A stretch of 64,000 nucleotides of DNA. Origin: Enterobacter asburiae (GTDB lineage: Bacteria; Pseudomonadota; Gammaproteobacteria; Enterobacterales; Enterobacteriaceae). The notes under the pieces were generated by a model, which was not told where the DNA came from, did no database searches, and worked only from the letters and a program-made list of their open reading frames with translations. The stretch covers positions 3,720,001 to 3,784,000 of the forward strand of contig NZ_CP102247.1 in assembly GCF_024599655.1 (NCBI RefSeq), written 5' to 3'. Numbering within the stretch: the first letter of the stretch is position 1; each line of letters opens with the position of its first letter. Shown here in pieces: positions 42,314 through 50,793 of this stretch. Position numbers and translations under genes: made by a program.

Positions 42314-43096
42314 TTATCCCGTCTTTTTCAACTGCGTCACCACCAGCTGGTGGCGCGCGTTGTAGAACTTCCGATAGGTCAGGTAGCAGGCAATGATGGT
42401 TGACAGGCTTGCCGTGGAGAGCAGCATAAACGTCACCATGATCTGATACTTAATCGCTTTTACCGGATCGATACCGGCAAAAATCAGCCCCGACATCATG
42501 CCCGGCAGGCTCACCAGCCCCACCGTTTTGGCTGAATCTACCGTTGGGATCAGCGATGAGCGAATGCTCTCACGAATCAGTCGCGCCGAGGCCACCTTAG
42601 GCGTCGCCCCCAGGCTTAATTTCTCCTGCAGCTGCTGCTGTTCACTGCTGAAGCGCTGGCCGAGATTGTTATAACACAGCCCAACGGCCACCATGGCGTT
42701 CCCCGCAATCATCCCCGAGATGGGGATAACCTGCATCGGCGTAAACGCAATCGAGCCGGAGAGCACCAGCACCGCCAGCGTGAGCGCCGTCCCGGTGGTA
42801 ATGGCGATAAACGACGAGATAAAAGCCTTATCAATGTATTTACTGCGCTTTTTCGCATTCCACGCCGCGTTAAAACAGATAAAAAGCACCATCAGCAGCG
42901 TCAGCACCGCGTGGTTGACGTTGAAGATATACTTCAGCACATAGCCGACGATGATGAGCTGAATCACCGCGCGGCAGATACTCCACACAATATCTTTTTC
43001 CAGCCCCAGCTTTTCCCGGTAGCTGACCACAATCGCAATCAATACCAGCACCATCGAAAACGCCAGCGATTCATTGGTAATGTTATGCTCACCCAC
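42314..43096 (-). CDS. fetB: Iron export permease FetB
   Basis: The 260-residue membrane protein of the UPF0014/FetB family has about seven segments. Conserved parts are IPISGMIAGNAMVAVGLCYNNL and VGLVSLPGMMSGLIFAGIDP. With FetA it forms an exporter that lowers cell iron and helps survive hydrogen peroxide. Its start overlaps fetA by 8 bp. Confidence 0.93.
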   Translation of the reverse strand: MGEHNITNESLAFSMVLVLIAIVVSYREKLGLEKDIVWSICRAVIQLIIVGYVLKYIFNVNHAVLTLLMVLFICFNAAWNAKKRSKYIDKAFISSFIAITTGTALTLAVLVLSGSIAFTPMQVIPISGMIAGNAMVAVGLCYNNLGQRFSSEQQQLQEKLSLGATPKVASARLIRESIRSSLIPTVDSAKTVGLVSLPGMMSGLIFAGIDPVKAIKYQIMVTFMLLSTASLSTIIACYLTYRKFYNARHQLVVTQLKKTG

Positions 43097-43760
43097 GGTT
43101 TGCCTCCTGCATTTTCCCGCCGTGCGGCTGAAGCGTAATCACGTCATCCGCATGGGTAATTTCGTTAGCGTCGTGCGTCACCCACAGCACGGCAATATTC
43201 TGCTCCCGGGCGTAGCGATGAATAATCTCGTTGACGTTGCGTTTGTTGGCGTCATCGAGCGCGCTGGTAATTTCGTCCAGCAACAGCACCTTCGGTAAAA
43301 ACTGCAGATTACGCATCAGCGAGACGCGCTGCTTTTCTCCCCCCGACAGCGCATTGATGGATTTGGTTAACGTCTCCTGCGCCAGGCCAAAGCGGGCCAG
43401 ATCGCTGATAAATTTTTCCGGCTCCGGCGTTTTATTGCGGATTTGCCACGGGAAAATCAGGTTGTCATAAACCGTATCGCCAAACAGCGCGGGGGTTTGC
43501 ACGCAGTAGGAGACCTGCTGGCGATAACTTTCCGGGGAAAGCGACGCGATATCCTCTCCTTCAAACAGAATGGTTCCCTCCGTCGGGCTGAGGAGTGAGG
43601 CCACCATCTTCAGCAGCGTGCTTTTACCGCAGCCTGAGGGGCCTGTGATGAGTTTAAACTCGCCCGGCGACAGGCTAAATCCGACGTGCTGAAGAATAAT
43701 GTTTTCCCCGACACGAAATCCGATATCCCTGAGTTCTAATCGTTTTTTGTTGTCGTTCAT
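43089..43760 (-). CDS. fetA: Iron export ATPase FetA
   Basis: The 223-residue ABC ATPase has Walker A GPSGCGKST, signature LSGGEKQRVSLMRNL, Walker B VLLLDEITSALD and switch VTHDANEITHAD. It drives FetB. In E. coli fetA is directly divergent from qmcA; here an extra gene of unknown function lies between. Confidence 0.93.
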   Translation of the reverse strand: MNDNKKRLELRDIGFRVGENIILQHVGFSLSPGEFKLITGPSGCGKSTLLKMVASLLSPTEGTILFEGEDIASLSPESYRQQVSYCVQTPALFGDTVYDNLIFPWQIRNKTPEPEKFISDLARFGLAQETLTKSINALSGGEKQRVSLMRNLQFLPKVLLLDEITSALDDANKRNVNEIIHRYAREQNIAVLWVTHDANEITHADDVITLQPHGGKMQEANRG

Positions 43761-43903
43761 TGCGCTTCCGTTAACCGCTTATTGTAAGAAACGTCTGTAG
43801 CATAATCCTTTCGTCCGCACAGAGCGAATAGCCTCACGCTTAAGCAAGTGTTAAACTTTTTGTTTGTTATTTGTCACCACCATCACTACAGGAAGTATGC
43901 GAC

Positions 43904-44755
43904 ATGGCACATATCTTTTATGAGTTTCCTTCCCTGAAGCCTGGTGTTCCTGATGTCGAAACATTAATGGAAGTCATCAAATCGTCGGAACTCACGCGTT
44001 TTGTGATTGGTGCAGAGGTGGTGGATTTTGTTAAGAAGGCGCTCATCGTGAACACCACGATCGGCAGTTTCAAAAACTGCTATTTCGCCTTCGACAACGG
44101 GACACACTTCCTGGAATTTGACGGCAAGGGAAAATCAAAACGCTTCAATGAGGTACCCGACTGGTTCGTCTCTCCGGCTGAATTTTCTCGTACCCAGTGG
44201 CTTATCAACCACGATCTTGCGGATGTGAAAGCCACCCGATTCATTGACGTGCTGATGTCCTATCCGCTGAAAGAGCGCCGCGCGCACTGTAATTTGCTAT
44301 TCGGGCTGGAGCTTGAAAAGGTGAATGCGGTTCCGGCCTCAGCGTCAGCCGCAGGTAAAATCGGCAATAAGAACGGTAAAACCACCAAACCGCGCGTGAC
44401 CGATCTGGGATCGTTTGAATTGTTCAGCCAGTTCTTTGCACGCATGAAAACCGCCGTGCTGGCCGATGAGTTCCCTACCCTGCAGGTCCTGACGGGCATG
44501 GATAACCTGACAAAAGCGCCGCATAATTTAAAACAAGGCATCAGAACGTGGTTCAAAGCCATCGCGGGCGACCTTCCACCGAATAACAAACGCGTAGAAG
44601 CGGGGAATGCCGTTCTGTTCTGCGCCCCTATCCGCGAACAGATCCAGCGTATTGAAGCGCTGGGGCTGGAGAAGTACTACCAGGGATTATCCAAAGCCAT
44701 TGCCGAAGCGGGTGATGGCTTCATCTCTGACTTTACCTATACTTACGAGCAATAA
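43904..44755 (+). CDS. Protein of unknown function (283 residues)
   Basis: I do not recognise this family. The protein is soluble, with no signal peptide or membrane segment. Two parts are visible: residues 1-140 (starting AHIFYEFPSLKPG, containing YFAFDNGTHFLEFDGKGKSKRF) and 160-283 (FELFSQFFARMKTAVLADEFPTLQVLTGMDN, ending FTYTYEQ). A low-complexity linker, ASASAAGKIGNKNGK, joins them. I chose the ATG at 43904 because AGGAAG lies 9 bp before it. It sits between fetA and qmcA, neighbours in E. coli, and its stop is 43 bp before qmcA, so co-transcription with qmcA is possible. Confidence 0.75.
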   Translation: MAHIFYEFPSLKPGVPDVETLMEVIKSSELTRFVIGAEVVDFVKKALIVNTTIGSFKNCYFAFDNGTHFLEFDGKGKSKRFNEVPDWFVSPAEFSRTQWLINHDLADVKATRFIDVLMSYPLKERRAHCNLLFGLELEKVNAVPASASAAGKIGNKNGKTTKPRVTDLGSFELFSQFFARMKTAVLADEFPTLQVLTGMDNLTKAPHNLKQGIRTWFKAIAGDLPPNNKRVEAGNAVLFCAPIREQIQRIEALGLEKYYQGLSKAIAEAGDGFISDFTYTYEQ

Positions 44756-44798
44756 ACACACACATCTCTCGTCACAGCATGCAAAACAGGAGGTTTTT

Positions 44799-45713
44799 AT
44801 GCTTATCGTTGTTCCTGTCCTTATTTTTGTTGCGCTGGTTATTGTGGGCGCAGGCGTCAAAATTGTCCCTCAGGGTTATCAGTGGACCGTTGAGCGTTTC
44901 GGTCGATACACCAACACGCTCCAGCCGGGCTTAAGCCTGATTGTTCCGTTCATGGACAGAATCGGTCGCAAGATCAACATGATGGAACAGGTGCTGGACA
45001 TTCCTTCTCAGGAGATCATCTCCAAGGATAACGCCAACGTCACCATCGACGCCGTCTGCTTTATTCAGGTGATTGATGCGCCGAAAGCGGCGTATGAGGT
45101 CAGCAACCTGGAGCTGGCGATCGTCAACCTGACGATGACCAACATCCGTACCGTGCTCGGCTCGATGGAGCTGGACGAGATGCTTTCCCAGCGCGACAGC
45201 ATCAATACCCGCCTGCTGCATATTGTCGATGAGGCAACCAACCCGTGGGGCATCAAGGTCACCCGTATCGAGATCCGCGACGTGCGCCCACCGGCGGAGC
45301 TGATCGCCTCCATGAACGCCCAGATGAAGGCCGAGCGAACCAAGCGCGCCTATATTCTGGAGGCCGAAGGGGTGCGTCAGGCGGAGATCCTGAAAGCGGA
45401 AGGGGAAAAACAGTCGCAGATCCTGAAAGCGGAAGGCGATCGTCAATCCGCATTCTTACAGGCGGAAGCGCGTGAACGTTCGGCAGAAGCGGAAGCCCGT
45501 GCGACGCAGATGGTCTCCGAGGCGATTGCCGCCGGTGATATCCAGGCCGTGAACTACTTTGTCGCGCAAAAATATACCGATGCGCTGAAAGAGATCGGCT
45601 CCGCAAACAACAGCAAGGTGGTGATGATGCCGCTGGAGGCCAGCAGCCTGATGGGCTCTATCGCCGGTATTGCAGAGCTTATCAAAGACAGCGGAAACGA
45701 GCGTAAAAAATGA
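44799..45713 (+). CDS. qmcA: Membrane stomatin/prohibitin-family protein QmcA
   Basis: The 304-residue SPFH protein has one N-terminal membrane segment (VPVLIFVALVIVGAGV). The SPFH domain follows (VPQGYQWTVERFGRYTNTLQPGL), then a charged, repeat-rich coiled coil (AEILKAEGEKQSQILKAEGDRQ). E. coli QmcA forms large inner-membrane cages. AGGAGG lies before the ATG. It overlaps ybbJ by 4 bp. Confidence 0.95.
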   Translation: MLIVVPVLIFVALVIVGAGVKIVPQGYQWTVERFGRYTNTLQPGLSLIVPFMDRIGRKINMMEQVLDIPSQEIISKDNANVTIDAVCFIQVIDAPKAAYEVSNLELAIVNLTMTNIRTVLGSMELDEMLSQRDSINTRLLHIVDEATNPWGIKVTRIEIRDVRPPAELIASMNAQMKAERTKRAYILEAEGVRQAEILKAEGEKQSQILKAEGDRQSAFLQAEARERSAEAEARATQMVSEAIAAGDIQAVNYFVAQKYTDALKEIGSANNSKVVMMPLEASSLMGSIAGIAELIKDSGNERKK

Positions 45714-46162
45714 TTGAGCTGATTGTTGCACATCCTCACGCCTTCTGGCTAAGCTTGGGTGGCTTATTGCTGGCGGCGGAGATGCTGGGCGGCAACGGCT
45801 ACCTGCTCTGGAGCGGTGTTGCCGCCGTCATTACTGGCCTTCTGGTCTGGATCCTTCCGCTGGACTGGGCGTGGCAGGGCGCACTGTTTGCCGTGCTCAC
45901 GCTGGTGGCCGCGTGGCTGTGGTGGCGCTGGCTTAACCGACGGGTTAGCGAGCAGAAGCCGCTGGACGCGCATCTCAACCAGCGCGGACAGCAGATTGTC
46001 GGCAAGCGTTTTACGCTCGACACCGCGCTGGTTAACGGGCGCGGGCATATGCGCGTGGGCGACAGCTCGTGGCCGGTGGTCGCCGACGACGACCTCAGCG
46101 CCGGCACGCGGGTTGAGGTCATTGCGGTGGAAGGCATTACCCTGCGGGTGAAAGCCTGCTAA
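45710..46162 (+). CDS. ybbJ: NfeD-like membrane protein YbbJ
   Basis: The 150-residue protein has two or three N-terminal membrane segments (to about residue 75) and a C-terminal OB-fold (INGRGHMRVGDSSWPVVADDDLSAGTRVEVIAVEG, here preceded by DTALV). NfeD proteins partner SPFH proteins, matching its coupling to qmcA. The stop overlaps the end of cueR on the other strand by 4 bp. Confidence 0.92.
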   Translation: MIELIVAHPHAFWLSLGGLLLAAEMLGGNGYLLWSGVAAVITGLLVWILPLDWAWQGALFAVLTLVAAWLWWRWLNRRVSEQKPLDAHLNQRGQQIVGKRFTLDTALVNGRGHMRVGDSSWPVVADDDLSAGTRVEVIAVEGITLRVKAC

Positions 46163-46569
46163 GCAGAAGCCTTACGATGACAGCAGCCGGCAAGATTGTC
46201 GATAATCGGGCAGTCGGCGCTGTCATCCCCCGGACAGGATTCCGCGAGCTGTAGCAGCTGTTCGCGCATCGCCTGCAGCTCGATGATGTGGCGTTCTATC
46301 TCGGCCACTTTTTCCAGCGTGCGTTTTTTCACGTCGGCGCTGTGACGCTTCGGATCGTTAAACAGGTTAACCAGCTCGCCGCACTCTTCCAGATTAAAAC
46401 CGACCTGCCTTGCCTGGCGCAGTAGCGTCAGCTCATCAATATGCAGTTTCGTATAGCTGCGGTAGCCGTTTTCGCTGCGCAGCGGCGGCGTCACCAGCCC
46501 CTTCTCTTCATAAAAGCGGATTGCCTTGCTGGTTAAGCCGGTTTTTTTTGCCACGTCACTGATATTCAC
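46159..46569 (-). CDS. cueR: Copper-responsive MerR-type activator CueR
   Basis: The 136-residue MerR regulator has an N-terminal helix-turn-helix (ISDVAKKTGLTSKAIRFYEEKGL) and a dimer coiled coil. Cu(I) ligands are Cys112 and Cys120 (SCPGDDSADC), followed by a CCHR tail. It activates copA by untwisting the 19-bp-spaced promoter. It is divergent from copA across 108 bp. Confidence 0.95.
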   Translation of the reverse strand: MNISDVAKKTGLTSKAIRFYEEKGLVTPPLRSENGYRSYTKLHIDELTLLRQARQVGFNLEECGELVNLFNDPKRHSADVKKRTLEKVAEIERHIIELQAMREQLLQLAESCPGDDSADCPIIDNLAGCCHRKASA

Positions 46570-46578
46570 ATTTCCCCC

Positions 46579-46609
46579 TTGACCTTCCCCTTGATGGAAG
46601 GTTTAACCT
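46579..46609 (+). promoter_or_regulatory. CueR-dependent copA promoter
   Basis: The -35 TTGACC (46579-46584) and -10 TAACCT (46604-46609) are separated by 19 bp, the long spacing typical of MerR-type promoters. The dyad ACCTTCCCC...GGAAGGT spans 46582-46602. It is close to the E. coli copA promoter. Confidence 0.93.
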
Positions 46610-46677
46610 TCATAACAGTTAGCGAAAAGCGTTACTCCGGTCAACTACTGACCAGTTCATTATACGGGAGTTTTGTT

Positions 46678-49176
46678 ATGTCTCACACTATCGACCTGAC
46701 GCTGGACGGCCTCTCCTGCGGCCACTGTGTCAAACGCGTTAAAGAAAGCCTGGAACAGCGCCCTGACGTTGAAAGCGCTGACGTGACTATCGATCATGCC
46801 GCCGTGACCGGCAGCGCCAGCGCGGATGCGCTGATCGATACCATCAAGCAGGCCGGTTACGGGGCGGAGTTAAGCCACCCAAAGGCTAAACCGCTGGCAG
46901 AGTCATCATCCCCGTCGGAAGCGCTGACAGCGGCCACTCCTGAGCTTCCGGCAGCGGATGATATTGACGACAGCCAACAGCTGCTGATCAACGGCATGAG
47001 CTGCGCCAGCTGCGTCTCCCGGGTACAAAACGCCTTGCAGGCCGTTCCGGGCGTCGCGCAGGCACGGGTCAATCTTGCGGAGCGTACTGCGCTGGTGTTG
47101 GGCAGTGCCTCCGCCGCAGATTTAGTGCAGGCCGTTGAGAAAGCGGGCTACGGGGCGGAGGCCATCGAAGATGATGCCGAGCGCCGCGAGCGCCAGCAGG
47201 AAACGGCTATCGCCACCATGAAACGCTTCCGCTGGCAGGCGATTGTCGCCCTGCTGGTGGGTATTCCGGTCATGGTGTGGGGGATGATCGGCGACAACAT
47301 GATGGTCACCGACGGCAACCGTACGCTGTGGCTGGTGATTGGCCTGATTACCCTTGCGGTAATGGTGTTTGCAGGCGGACATTTCTATACCAGCGCCTGG
47401 AAGAGCCTGAAAAACCGCACCGCGACGATGGATACGCTGGTGGCGCTCGGTACCGGCGCGGCGTGGCTCTATTCGATGAGCGTGAACGTCTGGCCCCAGT
47501 GGTTCCCGATGGAGGCGCGGCATCTTTACTATGAAGCGAGCGCGATGATTATCGGCCTGATTAACCTGGGCCATATGCTGGAAGCCCGCGCCCGTCAGCG
47601 CTCCTCGAAAGCGCTGGAAAGATTGCTTGATTTAACCCCGCCGACGGCCCGCGTGGTCACGGACGAGGGGGAGAAAAGCGTCCCGCTGGCGGAAGTTCAG
47701 CCCGGCATGACGCTGCGCCTGACGACGGGCGATCGCGTTCCCGTTGACGGTAAGATAACCCAGGGCGAAGCTTGGCTTGATGAAGCGATGCTGACCGGCG
47801 AGCCTATCCCTCAGCAGAAATCAGACGGCGATGCCGTTCATGCCGGGACGGTGGTGCAGGACGGCAGCGTGCTGTTTACCGCCAGCGCCGTCGGCAGCCA
47901 CACGACGCTGTCGCGTATTATCCGCATGGTACGCCAGGCGCAGAGCAGCAAGCCGGAAATTGGCCAGCTTGCCGACAGAATCTCGGCCATTTTTGTGCCG
48001 GTGGTGGTCGGCATTGCCCTGCTGAGCGCGGCTATCTGGTATTTCTTCGGCCCCGCACCGCAGATTGTTTACACCCTGGTGATCGCCACCACGGTGCTGA
48101 TCATCGCCTGTCCGTGCGCTCTTGGCCTGGCGACCCCAATGTCGATTATCTCCGGCGTAGGCCGCGCGGCCGAATTTGGCGTACTGGTACGGGATGCCGA
48201 CGCGCTGCAGCGGGCCAGCACCCTCGACACGCTGGTGTTTGATAAAACCGGCACGCTGACCGAAGGCAAACCGCAGGTGGTGGCCGTCACTACCGCAGGC
48301 ATTGCGCAAGAGGACGCGCTGCGTCTCGCCGCCGCGCTGGAGCAAGGATCCAGCCATCCGCTGGCGCGCGCCATTCTCGATAAAGCAAATGCTTCTGACC
48401 TGCCGCAGGTGAGCAATTTCCGCACCCTGCGCGGGCTCGGCGTGAGCGGTGAAGCAGAAGGCCACGCGCTGCTGCTGGGCAACCAGGCATTGCTCAATGA
48501 AAACGGTATTGATACCGCCGCGCTGGAAAGCGAGCTGAAAGCGCAGGCGTCTCAGGGCGCCACGCCGGTTCTGCTGGCGGTGGATGGCAAAGCCGCCGCG
48601 CTGCTGGCCGTGCGCGATCCGCTTCGCCAGGACAGCGTGGACGCCCTGCAGCGCCTGCACCGTGCGGGCTATCGTCTGGTGATGCTGACCGGGGATAACC
48701 CGACCACCGCCAACGCCATCGCGAAAGAGGCCGGAATTGATGAGGTCATTGCAGGCGTACTGCCGGACGGTAAAGCGGACGCCATCAAGAAACTGCAAAG
48801 TCAGGGTCGTCAGGTGGCGATGGTCGGCGACGGCATCAACGATGCCCCGGCGCTGGCCCAGGCGGACGTGGGGATTGCCATGGGCGGCGGGAGCGATGTC
48901 GCCATTGAAACCGCTGCTATTACGCTGATGCGCCATAGCCTGATGGGGGTTGCCGACGCGCTGGCCATTTCAAAAGCCACGCTGCGCAACATGAAGCAGA
49001 ACTTGCTGGGAGCGTTCGTCTATAACACCCTCGGTATTCCCATCGCGGCCGGGATTTTATGGCCGCTGACCGGCACGCTGCTTAACCCGGTGGTCGCGGG
49101 TGCGGCGATGGCGCTCTCCTCCATTACCGTGGTGAGCAACGCCAACCGGCTGCTGCGCTTTAAACCGAAGGATTGA
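46678..49176 (+). CDS. copA: Copper-exporting P-type ATPase CopA
   Basis: The 832-residue P1B-type ATPase pumps Cu(I) from cytosol to periplasm. It has two heavy-metal domains (Cys14-X2-Cys17 and Cys109-X2-Cys112). The actuator TGE is in LTGEPIPQ, the membrane metal site CPC in IACPCALG, phosphorylation in DKTGTLTEGK, then SSHPLA and GDGINDAPAL. The start MSHTIDLTLDG agrees with E. coli; upstream in-frame codons lie inside the promoter. An internal frameshift signal near codon 69 would give a short chaperone (see separate entry). Confidence 0.96.
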   Translation: MSHTIDLTLDGLSCGHCVKRVKESLEQRPDVESADVTIDHAAVTGSASADALIDTIKQAGYGAELSHPKAKPLAESSSPSEALTAATPELPAADDIDDSQQLLINGMSCASCVSRVQNALQAVPGVAQARVNLAERTALVLGSASAADLVQAVEKAGYGAEAIEDDAERRERQQETAIATMKRFRWQAIVALLVGIPVMVWGMIGDNMMVTDGNRTLWLVIGLITLAVMVFAGGHFYTSAWKSLKNRTATMDTLVALGTGAAWLYSMSVNVWPQWFPMEARHLYYEASAMIIGLINLGHMLEARARQRSSKALERLLDLTPPTARVVTDEGEKSVPLAEVQPGMTLRLTTGDRVPVDGKITQGEAWLDEAMLTGEPIPQQKSDGDAVHAGTVVQDGSVLFTASAVGSHTTLSRIIRMVRQAQSSKPEIGQLADRISAIFVPVVVGIALLSAAIWYFFGPAPQIVYTLVIATTVLIIACPCALGLATPMSIISGVGRAAEFGVLVRDADALQRASTLDTLVFDKTGTLTEGKPQVVAVTTAGIAQEDALRLAAALEQGSSHPLARAILDKANASDLPQVSNFRTLRGLGVSGEAEGHALLLGNQALLNENGIDTAALESELKAQASQGATPVLLAVDGKAAALLAVRDPLRQDSVDALQRLHRAGYRLVMLTGDNPTTANAIAKEAGIDEVIAGVLPDGKADAIKKLQSQGRQVAMVGDGINDAPALAQADVGIAMGGGSDVAIETAAITLMRHSLMGVADALAISKATLRNMKQNLLGAFVYNTLGIPIAAGILWPLTGTLLNPVVAGAAMALSSITVVSNANRLLRFKPKD
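46878..46889 (+). other. Programmed -1 frameshift site giving CopA(Z)
   Basis: The heptamer C-CCA-AAG (46878-46884) lies at codons 68-69 of copA. A -1 slip gives CCC AAA GGC TAA: one Gly, then stop at 46887-46889. The product would be 70 residues, the first metal-binding domain plus Gly. This is the site and product length known for E. coli CopA(Z), a cytosolic copper chaperone. A GC-rich region able to fold lies downstream. Confidence 0.88.
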
Positions 49177-49226
49177 ACCTTGTACCCGTACGCGCTAGCA
49201 TGAACCTTTCCATTCATGGAGCGCGT

Positions 49227-50021
49227 ATGGGTCTGTTTAATCGTATAAAAGCATCGTTTCGCGCCCTCTTTCCTCGCCGTTACGCCTGGCCCGGTCTGGA
49301 TATCTCTCTCCCCGGCGGGCAGCACCTGCACCTGGTCGGCAGCATCCATATGGGTACGCAGGATATGTCTCCCCTGCCACCCGGCCTGATAAAACTGCTG
49401 AAACGCGCCGACGCGCTGATCGTTGAGGCGGACATTTCGGGTCAGGAGTCACCGTTTGCCGGGCTCGAGAGCGATCTCACCCTGGCGGAACGTCTGGATG
49501 ATGCCCAGCTTGCGGAACTGACGCGCGTCGCGGATGAAACCGGCGTGTCGCTCTCCATGATTGACACCCTGCCGCTCTGGCAAATTGCGATGGTGCTGCA
49601 GGCCACGCAGGCCCAGCGTCTGGGACTGCGCGGTGACTACGGCATTGATTACCAGCTGCTGAACGCGGCAAGGGCCCGCAGCCTGCCCGTCATCGAGCTG
49701 GAAGGGACGGACAGCCAGATTGCGCTTCTGCGCCAGCTTCCCGACGACGGCCTGATGCTGCTGGATGATACGTTGACCCACTGGCATACCAACGCGCGCC
49801 TGCTGCAGACCATGATTGGCTGGTGGCTGGATGCGCCGCCTGAGGACGGTAAGCTGGCGTTACCGTCGACGTTCAGCGAATCGCTGTATGACGTGCTGAT
49901 GAACGCGCGCAACAAAGCCTGGCGGCAGACGCTGCATGCGTTACCTGCGGGGCATTACGTGGTGGCGGTTGGGGCGTTACATTTGTACGGAGAAGGGAAT
50001 TTGCCGTCACTGTTAAAATAA
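49227..50021 (+). CDS. ybaP: TraB/GumN-family protein YbaP
   Basis: The 264-residue protein of the TraB (haem-binding/ChaN-like metallopeptidase) family has the paired motif LVGSIHMGTQDM near the start, EADIS, and VVAVGALHLYGEGNLP at the end. E. coli YbaP has the same length and place; its function is not established. The start at 49227 (MGLFNRIK) has GGAG upstream. Confidence 0.9.
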   Translation: MGLFNRIKASFRALFPRRYAWPGLDISLPGGQHLHLVGSIHMGTQDMSPLPPGLIKLLKRADALIVEADISGQESPFAGLESDLTLAERLDDAQLAELTRVADETGVSLSMIDTLPLWQIAMVLQATQAQRLGLRGDYGIDYQLLNAARARSLPVIELEGTDSQIALLRQLPDDGLMLLDDTLTHWHTNARLLQTMIGWWLDAPPEDGKLALPSTFSESLYDVLMNARNKAWRQTLHALPAGHYVVAVGALHLYGEGNLPSLLK

Positions 50022-50098
50022 AAAAATGGCCAATATTTCTATTGGCCCGTCAAAGAGGAATTTCATCGTTTTTATTATGCCGAAGGAGACCTTCGGTT
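50021..50098 (-). ncRNA. chiX: Small regulatory RNA ChiX (MicM, SroB)
   Basis: Read on the minus strand, a 5' stem CCGAAGG/CCTTCGG is followed by GCATAATAAAAACGATG, the conserved pairing stretch AAATTCCTCTTTGACG and a terminator stem GGCCAATA-GAAA-TATTGGCC ending in a T-run. This order and wording match E. coli ChiX, which silences the chitoporin gene chiP and is itself consumed by the chb mRNA. The 5' stem sequence differs from E. coli but keeps pairing. It lies between ybaP and ybaK, as in E. coli. The 5' end (about 50098) is inferred. Confidence 0.9.
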
Positions 50099-50105
50099 GA
50101 GCCGA

Positions 50106-50135
50106 TTGTCGCTCAAAGTGACCATCACTGCCAAT
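50106..50135 (-). promoter_or_regulatory. Putative chiX promoter
   Basis: On the minus strand TTGGCA (about 50130-50135) and GACAAT (50106-50111) are about 18 bp apart and lie 7 bp before the supposed ChiX start. The hexamers are moderate matches. Confidence 0.5.
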
Positions 50136-50220
50136 ACTATTGCGCAAGATGGTGCTATTTTTTAGACAAACGTCAGGCGTATGCTGTTGGCATGATTTGT
50201 CTGTCGTAAGAAGGATAGCT

Positions 50221-50700
50221 ATGACTCCCGCCGTTAAATTACTCGAAAAAAACAACATTTCTTTCCGGATCCACACTTACGATCACGATCCGAATGAGAC
50301 TAACTTTGGTAATGAAGTGGTGCGCAAGCTGGGCCTGAACGCGGACCAGGTTTACAAAACGCTGCTGGTTGCGGTAAACGGTGATATGAAACACCTCGCC
50401 GTCGCGGTTACCCCGGTGGCGGGACAGCTGGATCTGAAGAAAGTCGCCAAAGCGCTGGGGGCGAAGAAGGTGGATATGGCGGATCCGATGGTGGCGCAGC
50501 GCACCACGGGCTACCTGGTGGGCGGCATCAGTCCGCTTGGGCAGAAAAAACGCCTGCCGACGCTGATCGATGCGCCTTCCCAGGAGTTTGAAACCATCTT
50601 TATATCCGGCGGCAAACGCGGGCTGGATATCGAGCTGGCGGCGGGCGATCTGGCGAAAATGCTGGACGCGAAGTTTGCGGATATTGCGCGTCGGGAGTAA
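50221..50700 (+). CDS. ybaK: Cys-tRNA(Pro)/Cys-tRNA(Cys) deacylase YbaK
   Basis: The 159-residue editing enzyme removes Cys wrongly loaded on tRNA-Pro. Lys46 (QVYKTLLV), essential in YbaK, is present, as are TTGYLVGGISPLGQKKRLPT and ISGGKRGLDIEL. The ATG at 50221 (MTPAVKLLEKNNI) follows an AAGGA site; upstream codons would overlap the ChiX promoter. Confidence 0.95.
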   Translation: MTPAVKLLEKNNISFRIHTYDHDPNETNFGNEVVRKLGLNADQVYKTLLVAVNGDMKHLAVAVTPVAGQLDLKKVAKALGAKKVDMADPMVAQRTTGYLVGGISPLGQKKRLPTLIDAPSQEFETIFISGGKRGLDIELAAGDLAKMLDAKFADIARRE

Positions 50701-50707
50701 AAGAAAA

Positions 50708-50781
50708 AGCCGGGTGGCGGCTACGCCTTACCGGGCCTACATTTTTCACCCGTAGGCCCGGTAAGCGCAGCGCCGCCGGGC
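50708..50781. repeat. Paired REP elements (BIME)
   Basis: GCCGGGTGGCGGCTACGCCT-TACCGGGC and GTAGGCCCGGTAAGCGCAGC-GCCGCCGGGC face each other between the convergent ybaK and ushA genes. Confidence 0.85.
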
Positions 50782-50793
50782 AACACAACCGCA

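Noticed and set aside
43871..43903. Longer N-terminus for the unknown protein beside fetA
   Set aside because: The extra residues have no ribosome site, while AGGAAG precedes the ATG at 43904.
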